64,000 bases of DNA from Sphingopyxis sp. (GCF_016704835.1 NZ_JADIZJ010000001.1:1287001-1351000); one strand, 5' to 3'. Numbered from the stretch's first letter, positions 8,781-17,666 are shown. Translations and numbers: made by a program. The notes: a model not told the origin generated them from the letters alone.

Positions 8781-10223
8781 TTACGCCGTCCCGCCCACGG
8801 TCAACCCGCTGACCAGCAGGGTCGGCTGGCCGACCCCGGCGGGGACGCTCTGACCGCCCTTGCCGCAGATGCCGATGCCCTCGTCGATCGCCATGTCGTT
8901 GCCGATGCCCATGACCTTGGTCAGCACGCTCGGCCCGTCGCCGATCAGCGTCGCGCCCTTGATCGAATCGCCCAGCTTGCCATTCTCGATCTTGTAAGCC
9001 TCGGTGCAGCTGAAGACGAATTTGCCTGATACGATATCGACCTGCCCACCGCCGAAGCTCTTGGCGAAAATGCCGTTCTTGACGCGCGACAACAGCTCGG
9101 CGGGGTCGTCGTTGCCGCCCTTCATGAAGGTGTTGGTCATCCGCGGCATCGGCGCATGGGCGAAGCTTTCTCGGCGCCCGTTACCGGTCGGATCGACCCC
9201 CATCAGCCGCGCGTTGAGGCGGTCCTGCATATAGCCCTTGAGGATGCCGTCGTCGATCAGCACGGTCTCGCCGGTCGGGGTGCCTTCGTCGTCGATACTG
9301 AGCGAGCCGCGGCGACCGCCGCCGACCGGGCTGTCCATCGCGCCATCGTCGACCACCGTCACGCCGGGGGCGGCGACGCGCTCACCAATGCGGCCCGAGA
9401 AAGCGCTGGTGCCCTTGCGGTTGAAATCGCCTTCGAGGCCGTGGCCGACCGCTTCGTGGAGCAGCACGCCGGGCCAACCAGGGCCGAGCAGCACCGTGAA
9501 CTCGCCCGCGGGGGCGTCGACCGCGCGGAGGTTGACCAGCGCCTGCGCCAGCGCCTCGTCGATCGCGCGGTTCCACTGTGCGGGCTCGAACAGATGATCG
9601 TACATGTAGCGCCCGCCGAGGCCGAACACGCCGGTTTCGCGGCGGCCATTTTCTTCGACGACGATCGAGACGTTGAGCCGGACGAGCGGGCGGATGTCGG
9701 TCGCGAGGAAACCGTCGGCGCGGACGATTTCGACCACCGACCAGCTGCCCGCGAGCGACACCGACACCTGCGCGATGCGCGGGTCGCGCGCACGCGCCGC
9801 GGCGTCGATTTCCTGGCAGAGCGCGACCTTCTTCGCAAAGGGGATAAGGTCGAGCGGGTTGGCTTCGTCATAGAGATGGCGGTTGGTGCGCGGCGGCGGC
9901 GCGGCGTGCGGCTGGTTCGACGGGTCGAGGAGCGCGAGCGTCTCGGCGGCGCGGCGGATCGCGCCGGCGCTGATGTCACTGGCGTGCGCAAAGCCCGTCA
10001 TCTCGCCCGACACGGCGCGCAGGCCAAAACCGGCGTCGGTCGAATAATCGGCGGTCTTCAATCGGCCATCGTCGAACCCGAAGCTCTCGGTCGCGCGATA
10101 TTGCAGATAAAGCTCGCCGTCGTCGGCCTTGGCGAGCGCCTCGCGCGCCAGCGCCTGCGCCAGATCGGGGTCGAGCGCGTCGGCGCGATAGAGGAAGCGG
10201 CGGGGGTCAGTGGGAATGGTCAT
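8781..10223 (-). CDS. tldD: TldD family metalloprotease
   Basis: A 480-residue protein, the normal size for TldD. TldD/TldE is a cytoplasmic zinc protease that trims unfolded peptides; it processes CcdA antitoxin and microcin B17 in E. coli. The active-site HEAVGHGLEGD lies at residues 256-266, with the C-terminal beta-rich PmbA/TldD domain containing FSCTEAYKI and a terminal GGTA. The partner TldE/PmbA is not in this window. The start follows a plain leader with no better in-frame ATG. Flanked downstream by a repeat hairpin. Confidence 0.95.
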   Translation of the reverse strand: MTIPTDPRRFLYRADALDPDLAQALAREALAKADDGELYLQYRATESFGFDDGRLKTADYSTDAGFGLRAVSGEMTGFAHASDISAGAIRRAAETLALLDPSNQPHAAPPPRTNRHLYDEANPLDLIPFAKKVALCQEIDAAARARDPRIAQVSVSLAGSWSVVEIVRADGFLATDIRPLVRLNVSIVVEENGRRETGVFGLGGRYMYDHLFEPAQWNRAIDEALAQALVNLRAVDAPAGEFTVLLGPGWPGVLLHEAVGHGLEGDFNRKGTSAFSGRIGERVAAPGVTVVDDGAMDSPVGGGRRGSLSIDDEGTPTGETVLIDDGILKGYMQDRLNARLMGVDPTGNGRRESFAHAPMPRMTNTFMKGGNDDPAELLSRVKNGIFAKSFGGGQVDIVSGKFVFSCTEAYKIENGKLGDSIKGATLIGDGPSVLTKVMGIGNDMAIDEGIGICGKGGQSVPAGVGQPTLLVSGLTVGGTA

Positions 10224-10274
10224 GGCGCCGATATAGGCATGGCGCGCGGCCCGCGCAAACCGCCAATGATGGAA

Positions 10275-10853
10275 TTAGAGGTAGTTTACCGTCAGCGTGA
10301 AGGTCCCGCTGTAATCGCCCGCGGGCTGGTTCGCCGGGACGGTGAGGGTACCGCCGATATAATAGGTCTGCACGCCGCTGGGCAGCAGCGTGCCGCCGAG
10401 CAACGCGATGCCGCCGCCCCCGGTGCTTGCGGCGCGAACCAGCGTGGCGGTCATCGACGGCGCGCCGCCGCCGGCGCGCGCCAGCGTCACCGACGTGCTG
10501 CCCGACACGAAGATGAGCAGGATACCACCGGTGCCTTGGAACACCGCGCGCTGCGCACTGGTGCCGACGAGAGTGACGCCGCCGCCCGACGTTCGCGCAT
10601 TCGTCACGGGGTTGATGGTGACGGTGCCGCCGGTCGCGCCGCTGACCAGCGCCCCGAAATCGAGATCGTCAGTCTTGATCAGCGTGTTCGGGCGCACGAC
10701 GGCGGCGTTGACGATGACATTGGTATCGGCCGCATGGACCGGCGCACACAGCAGCGCGCCCGCTACGGCCGCCGCGATGGTCAGGGCGCGAGCTGCGTCC
10801 CGACGGTGGATGGTCCCTCGAATCCCCACAGATTCTGCTCCTGTCTGGCACAT
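10275..10853 (-). CDS. DUF4402 domain secreted protein (first paralogue)
   Basis: A 192-residue exported beta-sandwich protein of the DUF4402 group, which is frequent in sphingomonads and resembles surface or pilus-like subunits; function unproven. There is a signal sequence with cleavage near residue 42 (APVHA), LDFGALVSG at the start of the domain, and the family's C-terminal signature PAGDYSGTFTLTVNYL. The N-terminal region is long, and the start is uncertain between 10853 and a later codon. The paralogue at 11414 shares the same signatures. Confidence 0.82.
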   Translation of the reverse strand: MCQTGAESVGIRGTIHRRDAARALTIAAAVAGALLCAPVHAADTNVIVNAAVVRPNTLIKTDDLDFGALVSGATGGTVTINPVTNARTSGGGVTLVGTSAQRAVFQGTGGILLIFVSGSTSVTLARAGGGAPSMTATLVRAASTGGGGIALLGGTLLPSGVQTYYIGGTLTVPANQPAGDYSGTFTLTVNYL

Positions 10854-10949
10854 TTATGCCAGCGGGACATGAGTCGATGATGCACGGGCGTGGTAAAGAG
10901 AGCGTTTACGTCTGACCGGGTCCGGCGTGATCGGCGATCCCGCCGACGC

Positions 10950-11147
10950 TTAAGCTTTGTCGGCGATCCCGCCGATAAGGATGAAGCGCCGGTCGCAATA
11001 GCCGCAATCGGCAAAGCCCGCATCGGGGTCGATCTCGAGCCACACGCGCGGGTGGCCGAGCGCGGCGTTGGCCAGTCCGTCTCCGGTGCCGTCGCAGGCG
11101 ATGCGGGTATTGGGGGTGCGGATGGTTTCGGGGGCGGGCTGGGTCAT
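10950..11147 (-). CDS. Zinc-finger protein, zf-CHCC (NDUFS6-like)
   Basis: A 65-residue protein with the C-H-C-C zinc-binding set: RIACDG, GHPRVW, and CGYCDRRF. Its relatives include the mitochondrial complex I accessory subunit NDUFS6, and alphaproteobacterial homologues are thought to belong to complex I. The ATG at 11147 starts the conserved MTQPAPETI. The last codons (IGGIAD) are echoed just downstream by a direct repeat of TCGGCGATCCCGCCGA (10931 and 10959), a small local duplication. Confidence 0.86.
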   Translation of the reverse strand: MTQPAPETIRTPNTRIACDGTGDGLANAALGHPRVWLEIDPDAGFADCGYCDRRFILIGGIADKA

Positions 11148-11198
11148 CGACCGCGCCCATAGCAAGCGGGCGGGGCGGGAGCAATCGGGGTCTGTGCT

Positions 11199-11335
11199 CT
11201 TGATCCTCCCTGTCGCTAAGCGATGGGGGTGGCGGCGCGAAGTGCTGACGGATGGGCTTTGGCGCTACCGTGCCCCTCTACCGCCGTCTTCGGCGGCGAT
11301 CCTCCTCCACCTCGCTGCGCGACAGGAAGGATTAG
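11199..11335. repeat. Dispersed intergenic repeat, family C (copy 1)
   Basis: About 137 bases bounded by GATCCTCCCTGTCGCTAAG and the partly complementary GCGCGACAGGAAGGATTA. Similar ends occur at 59262-59424 and, more degraded, near 60229 and 62730. No gene is seen inside it. Confidence 0.7.
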
Positions 11336-11413
11336 GGTGGGGACATACGGCACCGGCAAGCATTCTTGCGAACGCAGGTGGTCATCCGGTGCCGTTCTTC
11401 CCCCACAGAAGCC

Positions 11414-11995
11414 CTAAAGATAGTTGAGCGTGATCGTGAACGTGCCGCTGTAATCGCCGGGCGCCTGATTGGCGCCGACCTCGAGCGTCGCACCGACCGG
11501 GAAATTATAGTTGCCGAGCGGCGAGGTGATCCGAAAGCGCGTTGGAGTTGTCGACAGAAGCGCGGTCGGGGTGCTGCCGATTTCGAAATCGCGCACCCGC
11601 ATCCGAACACCCGGCCCGGTGATCCAGATCGTGTTCGACCCCAGCGAGATGTTGACCTGGCGATTAAAGCTCCCGAGGCCGGCAAATCGTGCCGGTTCAC
11701 CGACGTTGCCCGCCAGTGTTGCGCCGCCGGTGCGGCCGCGCGACCCGTCGGGTTCCAGCGTCACCGTGCCTGCCGCGTTCGACGGGATGATGCTGCCGAA
11801 ATTGAGGTCGTTGACCTTGAAGAAGGAAAGCGGACGAAGCACGATGGCTTCGCTCTGCGCTTGCGCCGTTTGCTGGGCATGGGCCGGCGCTGCGATGGCC
11901 GCGGCCATCATCAGCGCGCAGGCGGCGATGCCGCGCAACGCAAGATGCGGGTTCTGGGTGTGTCTGGTCCTCACATCACCGGTCCTAGCGAGCAT
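11414..11995 (-). CDS. DUF4402 domain secreted protein (second paralogue)
   Basis: A 193-residue exported protein (start at 11995; an upstream in-frame ATG at 12028 is also possible). The signal peptide ends near APAHAQQ. The domain begins with LNFGSIIPS and ends with the same PGDYSGTFTITLNYL signature as the paralogue at 10275. The two proteins are similar in architecture but clearly diverged, suggesting an old tandem duplication now split by the zf-CHCC gene and a repeat. The role is probably structural at the cell surface, by family only. Confidence 0.83.
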   Translation of the reverse strand: MLARTGDVRTRHTQNPHLALRGIAACALMMAAAIAAPAHAQQTAQAQSEAIVLRPLSFFKVNDLNFGSIIPSNAAGTVTLEPDGSRGRTGGATLAGNVGEPARFAGLGSFNRQVNISLGSNTIWITGPGVRMRVRDFEIGSTPTALLSTTPTRFRITSPLGNYNFPVGATLEVGANQAPGDYSGTFTITLNYL

Positions 11996-12086
11996 TTTCC
12001 AACATTGCGTTAACGCGGCGCTGGGCAAAGGCGTGGCCGCACATGAAGGCTTTTACAGGCGCAGGCGCGCGGCTATGGCACGGGGC

Positions 12087-13010
12087 ATGACCGAAGCCGC
12101 CATCCGCATCGACGCCGTCTCCAAACTCTATGCCGGCGGCAAGCAGGCGCTCGACAATGTCAGTTTCGACGTGCCGCGTGGTCAGATTTTCGGTCTGCTC
12201 GGGCCGAACGGTGCGGGCAAGTCGACGCTGATCAACATCCTGGCAGGGCTCGTCAACAAGACGAGCGGGCATGCGAGCATCTGGGGCTTCGACATCGACG
12301 CCGATCCACGCAACGCCAAATATTCGATCGGTATCGTGCCACAGGAGATCGTCTTCGATCCCTTTTTCACGCCGTATGAGACGCTCGAGAATCAGGCCGG
12401 GCTCTATGGCGTACCGAAAGCGAAGCGCATTTCGGCCGACTTGCTGGCAGCGGTGCATCTCACCGACAAGCGCGACGCTTACGCACGGACCTTGTCGGGG
12501 GGAATGAAACGGCGATTGCTGGTCGCCAAGGCGATGGTCCATTCGCCGCCGATCATTGTGCTCGACGAGCCGACCGCGGGGGTCGATATCGAATTGCGCC
12601 AGCAGCTCTGGGAATATGTCCAGTCGCTCAACGATCGCGGCGTGACAGTGGTGCTGACGACGCATTATCTCGAAGAGGCCGAGGAGCTCTGCGACCGGAT
12701 TGCGATCATCAACCATGGGAGACTGATCGCGAACAAGCCAACGCGCGAGCTGGTCGACATGGCGCGCGAGAAGATCGTCGTGGTGACGCTGGATCAGGAC
12801 ATCACCGACCTGCCAACGCATCCTGCCTTCGACAAGATCGAGCGCGAGGGGACGCGCGGCCTTGCAATCAGCTACAACAAGGATCGCATGAACGCGGGCG
12901 AAGTGCTCGCTGCGGTGAACGCGATGGGGCACGGCATCGTCGACGTGTCGACGCGCGAGGCCGATCTGGAAGATGTATTCCTGAATTTGACTCGCGCGGC
13001 GAATGGGTGA
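12087..13010 (+). CDS. ABC transporter ATP-binding protein (ABC-2 export type)
   Basis: A 307-residue ATPase. Walker A GPNGAGKST at residues 38-46, signature LSGGMK at 135-140, Walker B IIVLDEPTAG at 155, and an H-loop TTHYLEEAEEL. The length and C-terminal extension match DrrA/CcmA/NatA-type exporters that pair with an ABC-2 permease. Unusually, no permease gene follows: the next gene is nadB after a palindromic repeat, and the preceding gene is on the other strand. The partner must be encoded elsewhere. An ATG at 12075 would add four residues. Confidence 0.92.
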   Translation: MTEAAIRIDAVSKLYAGGKQALDNVSFDVPRGQIFGLLGPNGAGKSTLINILAGLVNKTSGHASIWGFDIDADPRNAKYSIGIVPQEIVFDPFFTPYETLENQAGLYGVPKAKRISADLLAAVHLTDKRDAYARTLSGGMKRRLLVAKAMVHSPPIIVLDEPTAGVDIELRQQLWEYVQSLNDRGVTVVLTTHYLEEAEELCDRIAIINHGRLIANKPTRELVDMAREKIVVVTLDQDITDLPTHPAFDKIEREGTRGLAISYNKDRMNAGEVLAAVNAMGHGIVDVSTREADLEDVFLNLTRAANG

Positions 13011-13020
13011 CCCGCCTATC

Positions 13021-13102
13021 CCGTTCGCATCGAGCGAAGTCGAGACACCTCTCAGGACAGAGCCGAGCCGAGGGGCATCTCGACTTCGCTCGATGCGAAC
13101 GG
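13021..13102. repeat. Palindromic repeat, family B (copy 1), perfect 25-bp arms
   Basis: Two perfectly complementary 25-base arms (13021-13045 and 13078-13102) built on CGCATCGAGCGAAGTCGAG, separated by 32 bases. It fills the gap between the ABC ATPase and nadB. The right arm ends eight bases before the nadB ATG, so the hairpin could hide the nadB ribosome-binding region. Related copies occur at 59451 and 62398. Confidence 0.93.
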
Positions 13103-13109
13103 AATTTTG

Positions 13110-14696
13110 ATGTCAGATAATATTCCCCACGATGTCATCATCATCGGCTCGGGCGCCGCGGGCCTCACGGCCGCGATTGCGCTCGCCGATCATTGCCGGG
13201 TGCTCGTGCTCGCGAAGGGCGAGCTTACCGGTGGGTCGACCGCGTGGGCGCAGGGCGGGATCGCCGCGGTGCTCGATGCAGGCGACACCTTTGACAATCA
13301 TATCGAGGATACGATGGTCGCGGGCGCGGGACTGAACCGGCGCGACACGGTCGAGTTCGTGATCGAAAATGCCCCGCATGCAATCGAGCGGCTCGTCGAA
13401 ATGGGGGTGCCGTTCAACAAGGATGCCGAGGCGCTGCACCTTACCCGCGAGGGCGGGCATTCGCACCGCCGCATCGTCCATGTCGACGACGCGACCGGCT
13501 GGGCGGTGCAGGCGGCGCTGCTCAAGACCGCCGAGGCGCATCCCAACATCACCCTGCTGCCCGGGCAGGCGTGCGTCGATCTGATCACCGGCCGGCATGA
13601 GGAACGCTATTCGGGGTCGGGACGCGTCTGGGGCGTCTATGCGCTCGATGAAAAGAGCGGGAAGGTCCACGCGCATGTCGGGCGCGCGACGATCCTCGCG
13701 AGCGGCGGCGCGGGGCGGGTCTATCAATTCTCGACCGCACCGCGCGGCGCGACCGGGGACGGCATCGCAATGGCGTGGCGCGCCGGTTGCCGCGTCTCCA
13801 ACATGGAGATGATGCAGTTCCACCCAACCTGCCTCTACAATCTCGACGTCAAGAACTTCCTGATCACTGAGGCGGTGCGCGGCGAGGGCGGAATATTGAA
13901 GCATCCCGTCACCGGTCACCGCTATATGCCCGATTATGACGCCCGCGCCGAACTCGCGCCGCGCGATGTCGTGGCGCGCGCGAACGACGACCAGATCAAG
14001 CGTTCGGGGCTCGACTATGTCCATCTCGACATCAGCCACAAGGACCCCGATTTCGTCGCGGGGCATTTCCCGAACATCTATGAAAAGCTCCTGACGCTGG
14101 GCATCGACATGACGAAGCAGCCGATCCCGGTGGTGCCAGCGCAGCATTATACGTGCGGCGGGGTGCTGATCGACCTTGCCGGGCGGACCGACCTGCCTGG
14201 TCTTTATGCCGCGGGCGAATGCACCGAGAGCGGGCTGCACGGCGCGAACCGTCTGGCGTCGAACAGCCTGCTCGAATGTTTCGTGTTCGGCGAGGCGGCG
14301 GCGAAGGACATCATCGCGCGCTGGGACCAGCTCGAACCGCCCCCCGCGATCCGTCCGTGGGACGAAAGCCGCGTCACCGACTCCGACGAAGAGGTGGTAA
14401 TCAAGCAAAACTGGACCGAGATCCGCCGCTTCATGTGGAATTATGTCGGCATCGTGCGGACGACCAAAAGGCTGGAGCGCGCGCGGCACCGCATCGACAT
14501 GATGACGCACGAGGTCGAGGATTATTACGGGCACTTCCGCGTCACCACCGACCTGATCGAACTGCGCAACCTGCTGCAATGCGCCGAACTGATCGTGAAG
14601 AGCGCGCTCCACCGCAAGGAAAGCCGCGGGCTGCACTATACGCTCGATTATCCAGATATGCTGGCGCAGGCGGTCGATACGGTGTTGGTGCCCTAG
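13110..14696 (+). CDS. nadB: L-aspartate oxidase
   Basis: A 528-residue FAD enzyme oxidising L-aspartate to iminoaspartate, the first step of de novo NAD synthesis. Dinucleotide-binding GSGAAGL lies near residue 13, GGSTAWAQGGIAAV at about 43, REGGHSHRR in the capping domain, and AAGECTESGLHGANRLASNSL in the C-terminal FAD region. The last distinguishes NadB from the related fumarate reductases. A TTG immediately before the ATG is not preferred. nadA and nadC are not nearby. The upstream palindromic repeat ends right at the leader. Confidence 0.96.
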   Translation: MSDNIPHDVIIIGSGAAGLTAAIALADHCRVLVLAKGELTGGSTAWAQGGIAAVLDAGDTFDNHIEDTMVAGAGLNRRDTVEFVIENAPHAIERLVEMGVPFNKDAEALHLTREGGHSHRRIVHVDDATGWAVQAALLKTAEAHPNITLLPGQACVDLITGRHEERYSGSGRVWGVYALDEKSGKVHAHVGRATILASGGAGRVYQFSTAPRGATGDGIAMAWRAGCRVSNMEMMQFHPTCLYNLDVKNFLITEAVRGEGGILKHPVTGHRYMPDYDARAELAPRDVVARANDDQIKRSGLDYVHLDISHKDPDFVAGHFPNIYEKLLTLGIDMTKQPIPVVPAQHYTCGGVLIDLAGRTDLPGLYAAGECTESGLHGANRLASNSLLECFVFGEAAAKDIIARWDQLEPPPAIRPWDESRVTDSDEEVVIKQNWTEIRRFMWNYVGIVRTTKRLERARHRIDMMTHEVEDYYGHFRVTTDLIELRNLLQCAELIVKSALHRKESRGLHYTLDYPDMLAQAVDTVLVP

Positions 14697-14741
14697 AAAC
14701 GATGGTCGCGACATATTCACTTGATGGCCGAGGGATTGATT

Positions 14742-15449
14742 ATGGGGCTGCAGGTCATCGGGGCGGGATTTGGCCGAACGGGCACCATGTCGCTAAAATC
14801 GGCCCTCGAAACTCTGGGCTATTCCAAAACGCATCACATGGAAGAGGTTCTGCCCGACGCCCGGCAACGGCGGCTATGGCACGACGTTGCTGTCGGACTT
14901 CCCCCCGACTGGGATTCCATCTTCGACGGGTTCGCGGCGTCGGTCGATTTTCCCTCGAGCACTTATTACGCTGAATTGCTGGCGCACTTTCCCGATGCGA
15001 AGGTGGTGTTGTCGGTGCGCAATCCCGACAGATGGTACAAAAGCGCCAGCGAAACCATCTATGCGATCAGCAAGTCGTCCCCGCTATGGGCGCGGCGCTT
15101 CGTGACGCCTCTTCGCCACCTGCACGAGATGGTGGAAGGAACGGTCTGGCAGCGCGTCTTTCAGGGCCGATTCGAAGAAAAAGCGTATGCGACACAGGTT
15201 TTTCGCGATTATGTCGAGCAGGTGAAGGTCATTGTGCCCGCGGATAAATTGCTGATTTTCGAAGCTAGACAGGGCTGGGAGCCGCTGTGCGCTTTTCTTG
15301 GGAAGCCGGTACCGCCCATCCCCTTTCCGCATGTCAACGATTCCGCAGCATTCAAGCAAAGGATTCGCATCATTCGCGCCATGTTCTTCGCCGTTCACGC
15401 CGTGGCAGCGGCTGGCGCGGTCGCGCTACTATGGTGGGCGCTGCACTAG
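14742..15449 (+). CDS. Sulfotransferase-like protein with C-terminal membrane segment
   Basis: A 235-residue P-loop protein of the sulfotransferase type (the group annotated Sulfotransfer_4). The PAPS-binding loop GFGRTGTMS is at residues 7-15 and the 3'-phosphate-binding region is VVLSVRNPDRWYKS. The acceptor is unknown. The last 25 residues form a hydrophobic helix (FFAVHAVAAAGAVALLWWAL), which would anchor it to the membrane. The start at 14742 is chosen for the GAGGG eight bases upstream; in-frame codons at 14721 and 14724 are earlier alternatives. Confidence 0.82.
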   Translation: MGLQVIGAGFGRTGTMSLKSALETLGYSKTHHMEEVLPDARQRRLWHDVAVGLPPDWDSIFDGFAASVDFPSSTYYAELLAHFPDAKVVLSVRNPDRWYKSASETIYAISKSSPLWARRFVTPLRHLHEMVEGTVWQRVFQGRFEEKAYATQVFRDYVEQVKVIVPADKLLIFEARQGWEPLCAFLGKPVPPIPFPHVNDSAAFKQRIRIIRAMFFAVHAVAAAGAVALLWWALH

Positions 15450-15691
15450 AACCCCATTTGAAGCATCCGCCCGACGAATATGAGCACGATCGCCCCTACC
15501 ACGGACGCAAAACAGCCAGCGCCATGGAATTCGCGCTGCCCGCGCGAGATCACGAGTCCCGCGAGCAGCGATCCGCCGATCCCGAGCAGGATCGTCGCGA
15601 TCCATCCCATCTGCACCGCGCCGGGATAGAAGAAGCGCGCGAGCGCGCCGATGACCAGGCCCGATATGATTGCGCCGATGATGTTGATCAT
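15446..15691 (-). CDS. GlsB/YeaQ/YmgE family membrane protein
   Basis: An 81-residue protein with three hydrophobic segments, full length for the transglycosylase-associated/GlsB family of small stress-linked inner-membrane proteins. The typical start MINIIGAIISGLVIGALAR, central GWIATILLGIGGSLL and terminal VGAIVLIFVGR are present. Its ATG overlaps the stop codon of the M20 amidohydrolase (ATGA), so the two are probably translated together. It meets the sulfotransferase-like gene tail to tail with a four-base overlap. Confidence 0.92.
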   Translation of the reverse strand: MINIIGAIISGLVIGALARFFYPGAVQMGWIATILLGIGGSLLAGLVISRGQREFHGAGCFASVVGAIVLIFVGRMLQMGF

Positions 15692-16896
15692 GTGCCGAAC
15701 CCTTCATTCAAAAACCGCTCGGCCAACGCTGCATGCAGCGCCGCCCCGCGCGCCATGACCTTTTCGTCGAGCACCATGCGGTTCGAGTGCAGCCCGCAGC
15801 ACGCGCGCCAGTCGCTGCCCTCGGCGCTCGCGCCAAGCCAGAACATCGCGCCGGGGACTTTTTCGAGGACATAGGAGAAATCTTCGGCGCCCATCACCGG
15901 ATGATCCATCGTCAGCCAGGCGGCCTCGCCGAAGGTTTCCTCGACGACCGCCTGCCCAAAGGTCACCGCGCGGCTGTCGCAGATGGTGACCGGGAAGCCC
16001 TCGTCGATGGTCACTTCGGCGGTGCAGCCATGCGCCTCGGCTAGTGCTGGCGCGAGGCGTTTCAGCTCGCGCGCCACCATCGCGCGGCGTTCGGGTGACA
16101 GCGTACGGATCGTGCCGAGCATCTCGGCGGTTTCGGGGATGATATTGTTCGTCGTTCCCGCCGATATCTTCGCGATCGTCACCACCGCGGGGTCGAAGAC
16201 CGAGATGCGGCGCGTCACCATCGTCTGGATCGCGGTAACGATCGAACAGGCAACGGGGATCGGATCGATGGCATCGTGCGGCATCGACGCATGGCCGCCC
16301 GCGCCCTTCACCGTGATCGACAGGACATCGGACGAAGCGAGCAGCGGCCCCGCGCGCCCGGCGAAAATACCATGCGGGGCGTTCGGCATGATGTGGAGCG
16401 CGAAGGCGGCGTCGGGCAGCGGGTCGATGATCCCGTCATCAAGCATGAAGCGCGCGCCATGATGCCCCTCTTCGCCCGGCTGGAACATGAACATCACGGT
16501 GCCGGGCAACCGATCGCGCGCGGCGCACAGCAGCTTCGCGGCGCCGACGAGCATCGCCACATGCGTGTCATGCCCGCACGCGTGCATCGCGCCGGTCGTC
16601 TCGGAGGAGAAATCGAGCCCGGTGTCCTCGACCAGCGGCAGCGCATCCATGTCGCCGCGCAGCAGCACGGTGCGTCCATTTGCCGGCCCGCGCAGGATCG
16701 CGACCAACCCCGTCGTCGACCGCCCCTCGCGAAGTTCGAGCGGCAGGCCGGCGAGCGCGTCCTTTATCTTGGCGAGCGTCTTGGGGTTTTGCAGCCCGAG
16801 CTCGGGCTCGCGATGAATCGCGCGGCGCAGATCGACAAGGTCGTCGAGCAGCGTTTCGGCCTCGGCGGGCCAGCTACTGGTGGTCGTGAGCGTCAT
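15688..16896 (-). CDS. M20 family amidohydrolase (hippurate hydrolase-like)
   Basis: A 402-residue dinuclear metallohydrolase of the M20D group, which cleaves N-acyl amino acids or similar amides. Metal-binding blocks MHACGHDTHVAML (near residue 107) and FQPGEEGHHGARFML are present, along with the dimerisation-domain signature GGHASMPHDAIDPI and the C-terminal MGAEDFSYVL. The substrate is unknown. The start at 16896 is the last ATG before the conserved region; upstream in-frame sequence overlaps the neighbouring membrane protein and is not coding. Coupled to the GlsB/YeaQ gene by ATGA. Confidence 0.93.
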   Translation of the reverse strand: MTLTTTSSWPAEAETLLDDLVDLRRAIHREPELGLQNPKTLAKIKDALAGLPLELREGRSTTGLVAILRGPANGRTVLLRGDMDALPLVEDTGLDFSSETTGAMHACGHDTHVAMLVGAAKLLCAARDRLPGTVMFMFQPGEEGHHGARFMLDDGIIDPLPDAAFALHIMPNAPHGIFAGRAGPLLASSDVLSITVKGAGGHASMPHDAIDPIPVACSIVTAIQTMVTRRISVFDPAVVTIAKISAGTTNNIIPETAEMLGTIRTLSPERRAMVARELKRLAPALAEAHGCTAEVTIDEGFPVTICDSRAVTFGQAVVEETFGEAAWLTMDHPVMGAEDFSYVLEKVPGAMFWLGASAEGSDWRACCGLHSNRMVLDEKVMARGAALHAALAERFLNEGFGT

Positions 16897-16979
16897 GCGC
16901 GGCCTCTCGTTCGCGGGCAGTGGGGCGTGGCAAGCATCCTGCCGCCGATCGGCCGCGAAGTCGAGGGCGCCGCTGCAGG

Positions 16980-17615
16980 CTACGCCAGCGCCGCGGCCGT
17001 CCGAAGTTTCCGCCCGGCGACCACCCGTAGCACGATCACTGCGACGACCAGCGCGACCGGCAGCGCGTACCAGCCGCTCAGGGGGATGCGCTTGCCGTTG
17101 GTGAAGATGAAGCTGAGCGCGACGATCCAGACGCCCCACCAGTGCAGCCGGGCCCATGCCTTGAGGCCAAGCGTCTTGACCATGCGGTCGAACGACGTCG
17201 CGGCGAGGAGGGCGATGAACAGATAGGCGGTGCCGCCGGTGACGATCGATTTGGGGTTCGTCAGCACCCAGAAGACCCCGGGATCGGTTTTCCACAGCGC
17301 GATGATCGCGAGTGCGTGGATGAAGTGCGACATCGCAAAGCCGAGGCCAAGCTGGCGCCGGTTACGGCGCAGCCAGCGGGTGAGGGCGCCGGGCCACAGT
17401 TTGACGGCGGCGGACGCGGCGAAGGCGGCGAGGAACAGGACGAGCGAGGTGCGCGCGGTGGCGCGGATGACCATGCGATAGCCGTCGGTGTCCCAGCCGA
17501 TGACGAAGAGGAAACCCAGCGTCATCGCCGCGAGCGCCAACGTCAGCGTCCAGAACAGCCGCCAGCTTTCATTGCAGCCTTTTGTCGCCGTCGTTCCGGT
17601 TGTCATCGCCGTCAT
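16980..17615 (-). CDS. Ferric-reductase-like transmembrane protein
   Basis: A 211-residue membrane protein with about six hydrophobic segments and paired histidines in FAMSHFIHALAI and RLHWWGVW, consistent with a haem-binding ferric_reduct domain as in MsrQ or YedZ-type proteins. No periplasmic molybdoenzyme partner is adjacent, so electron donor and acceptor are unknown. GGAGG lies five bases before the ATG. The start codon is 29 bases from a palindromic operator (17644-17666) shared with the divergent padR gene, so PadR very likely controls it. Confidence 0.82.
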   Translation of the reverse strand: MTAMTTGTTATKGCNESWRLFWTLTLALAAMTLGFLFVIGWDTDGYRMVIRATARTSLVLFLAAFAASAAVKLWPGALTRWLRRNRRQLGLGFAMSHFIHALAIIALWKTDPGVFWVLTNPKSIVTGGTAYLFIALLAATSFDRMVKTLGLKAWARLHWWGVWIVALSFIFTNGKRIPLSGWYALPVALVVAVIVLRVVAGRKLRTAAALA

Positions 17616-17633
17616 CGCATCCTCCGTCTGAAG

Positions 17634-17666
17634 CCTAGTGTTACTAGGTATAACTTGCATACCTAG
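17634..17666. promoter_or_regulatory. PadR-type operator between divergent genes
   Basis: A perfect dyad CTAGGTAT-N7-ATACCTAG spans 17644-17666. An overlapping shorter one, CCTAG-TGTTA-CTAGG, spans 17634-17648. The position between the ferric-reductase-like gene and padR and the ATA/TAT composition fit PadR-family operators. It predicts autoregulation and repression of the divergent gene. Confidence 0.85.

Noticed and set aside
13113..14720. Long open frame antisense to nadB
   Set aside because: High-GC codon bias keeps the opposite strand open; the product has no domain features and nadB is certain.
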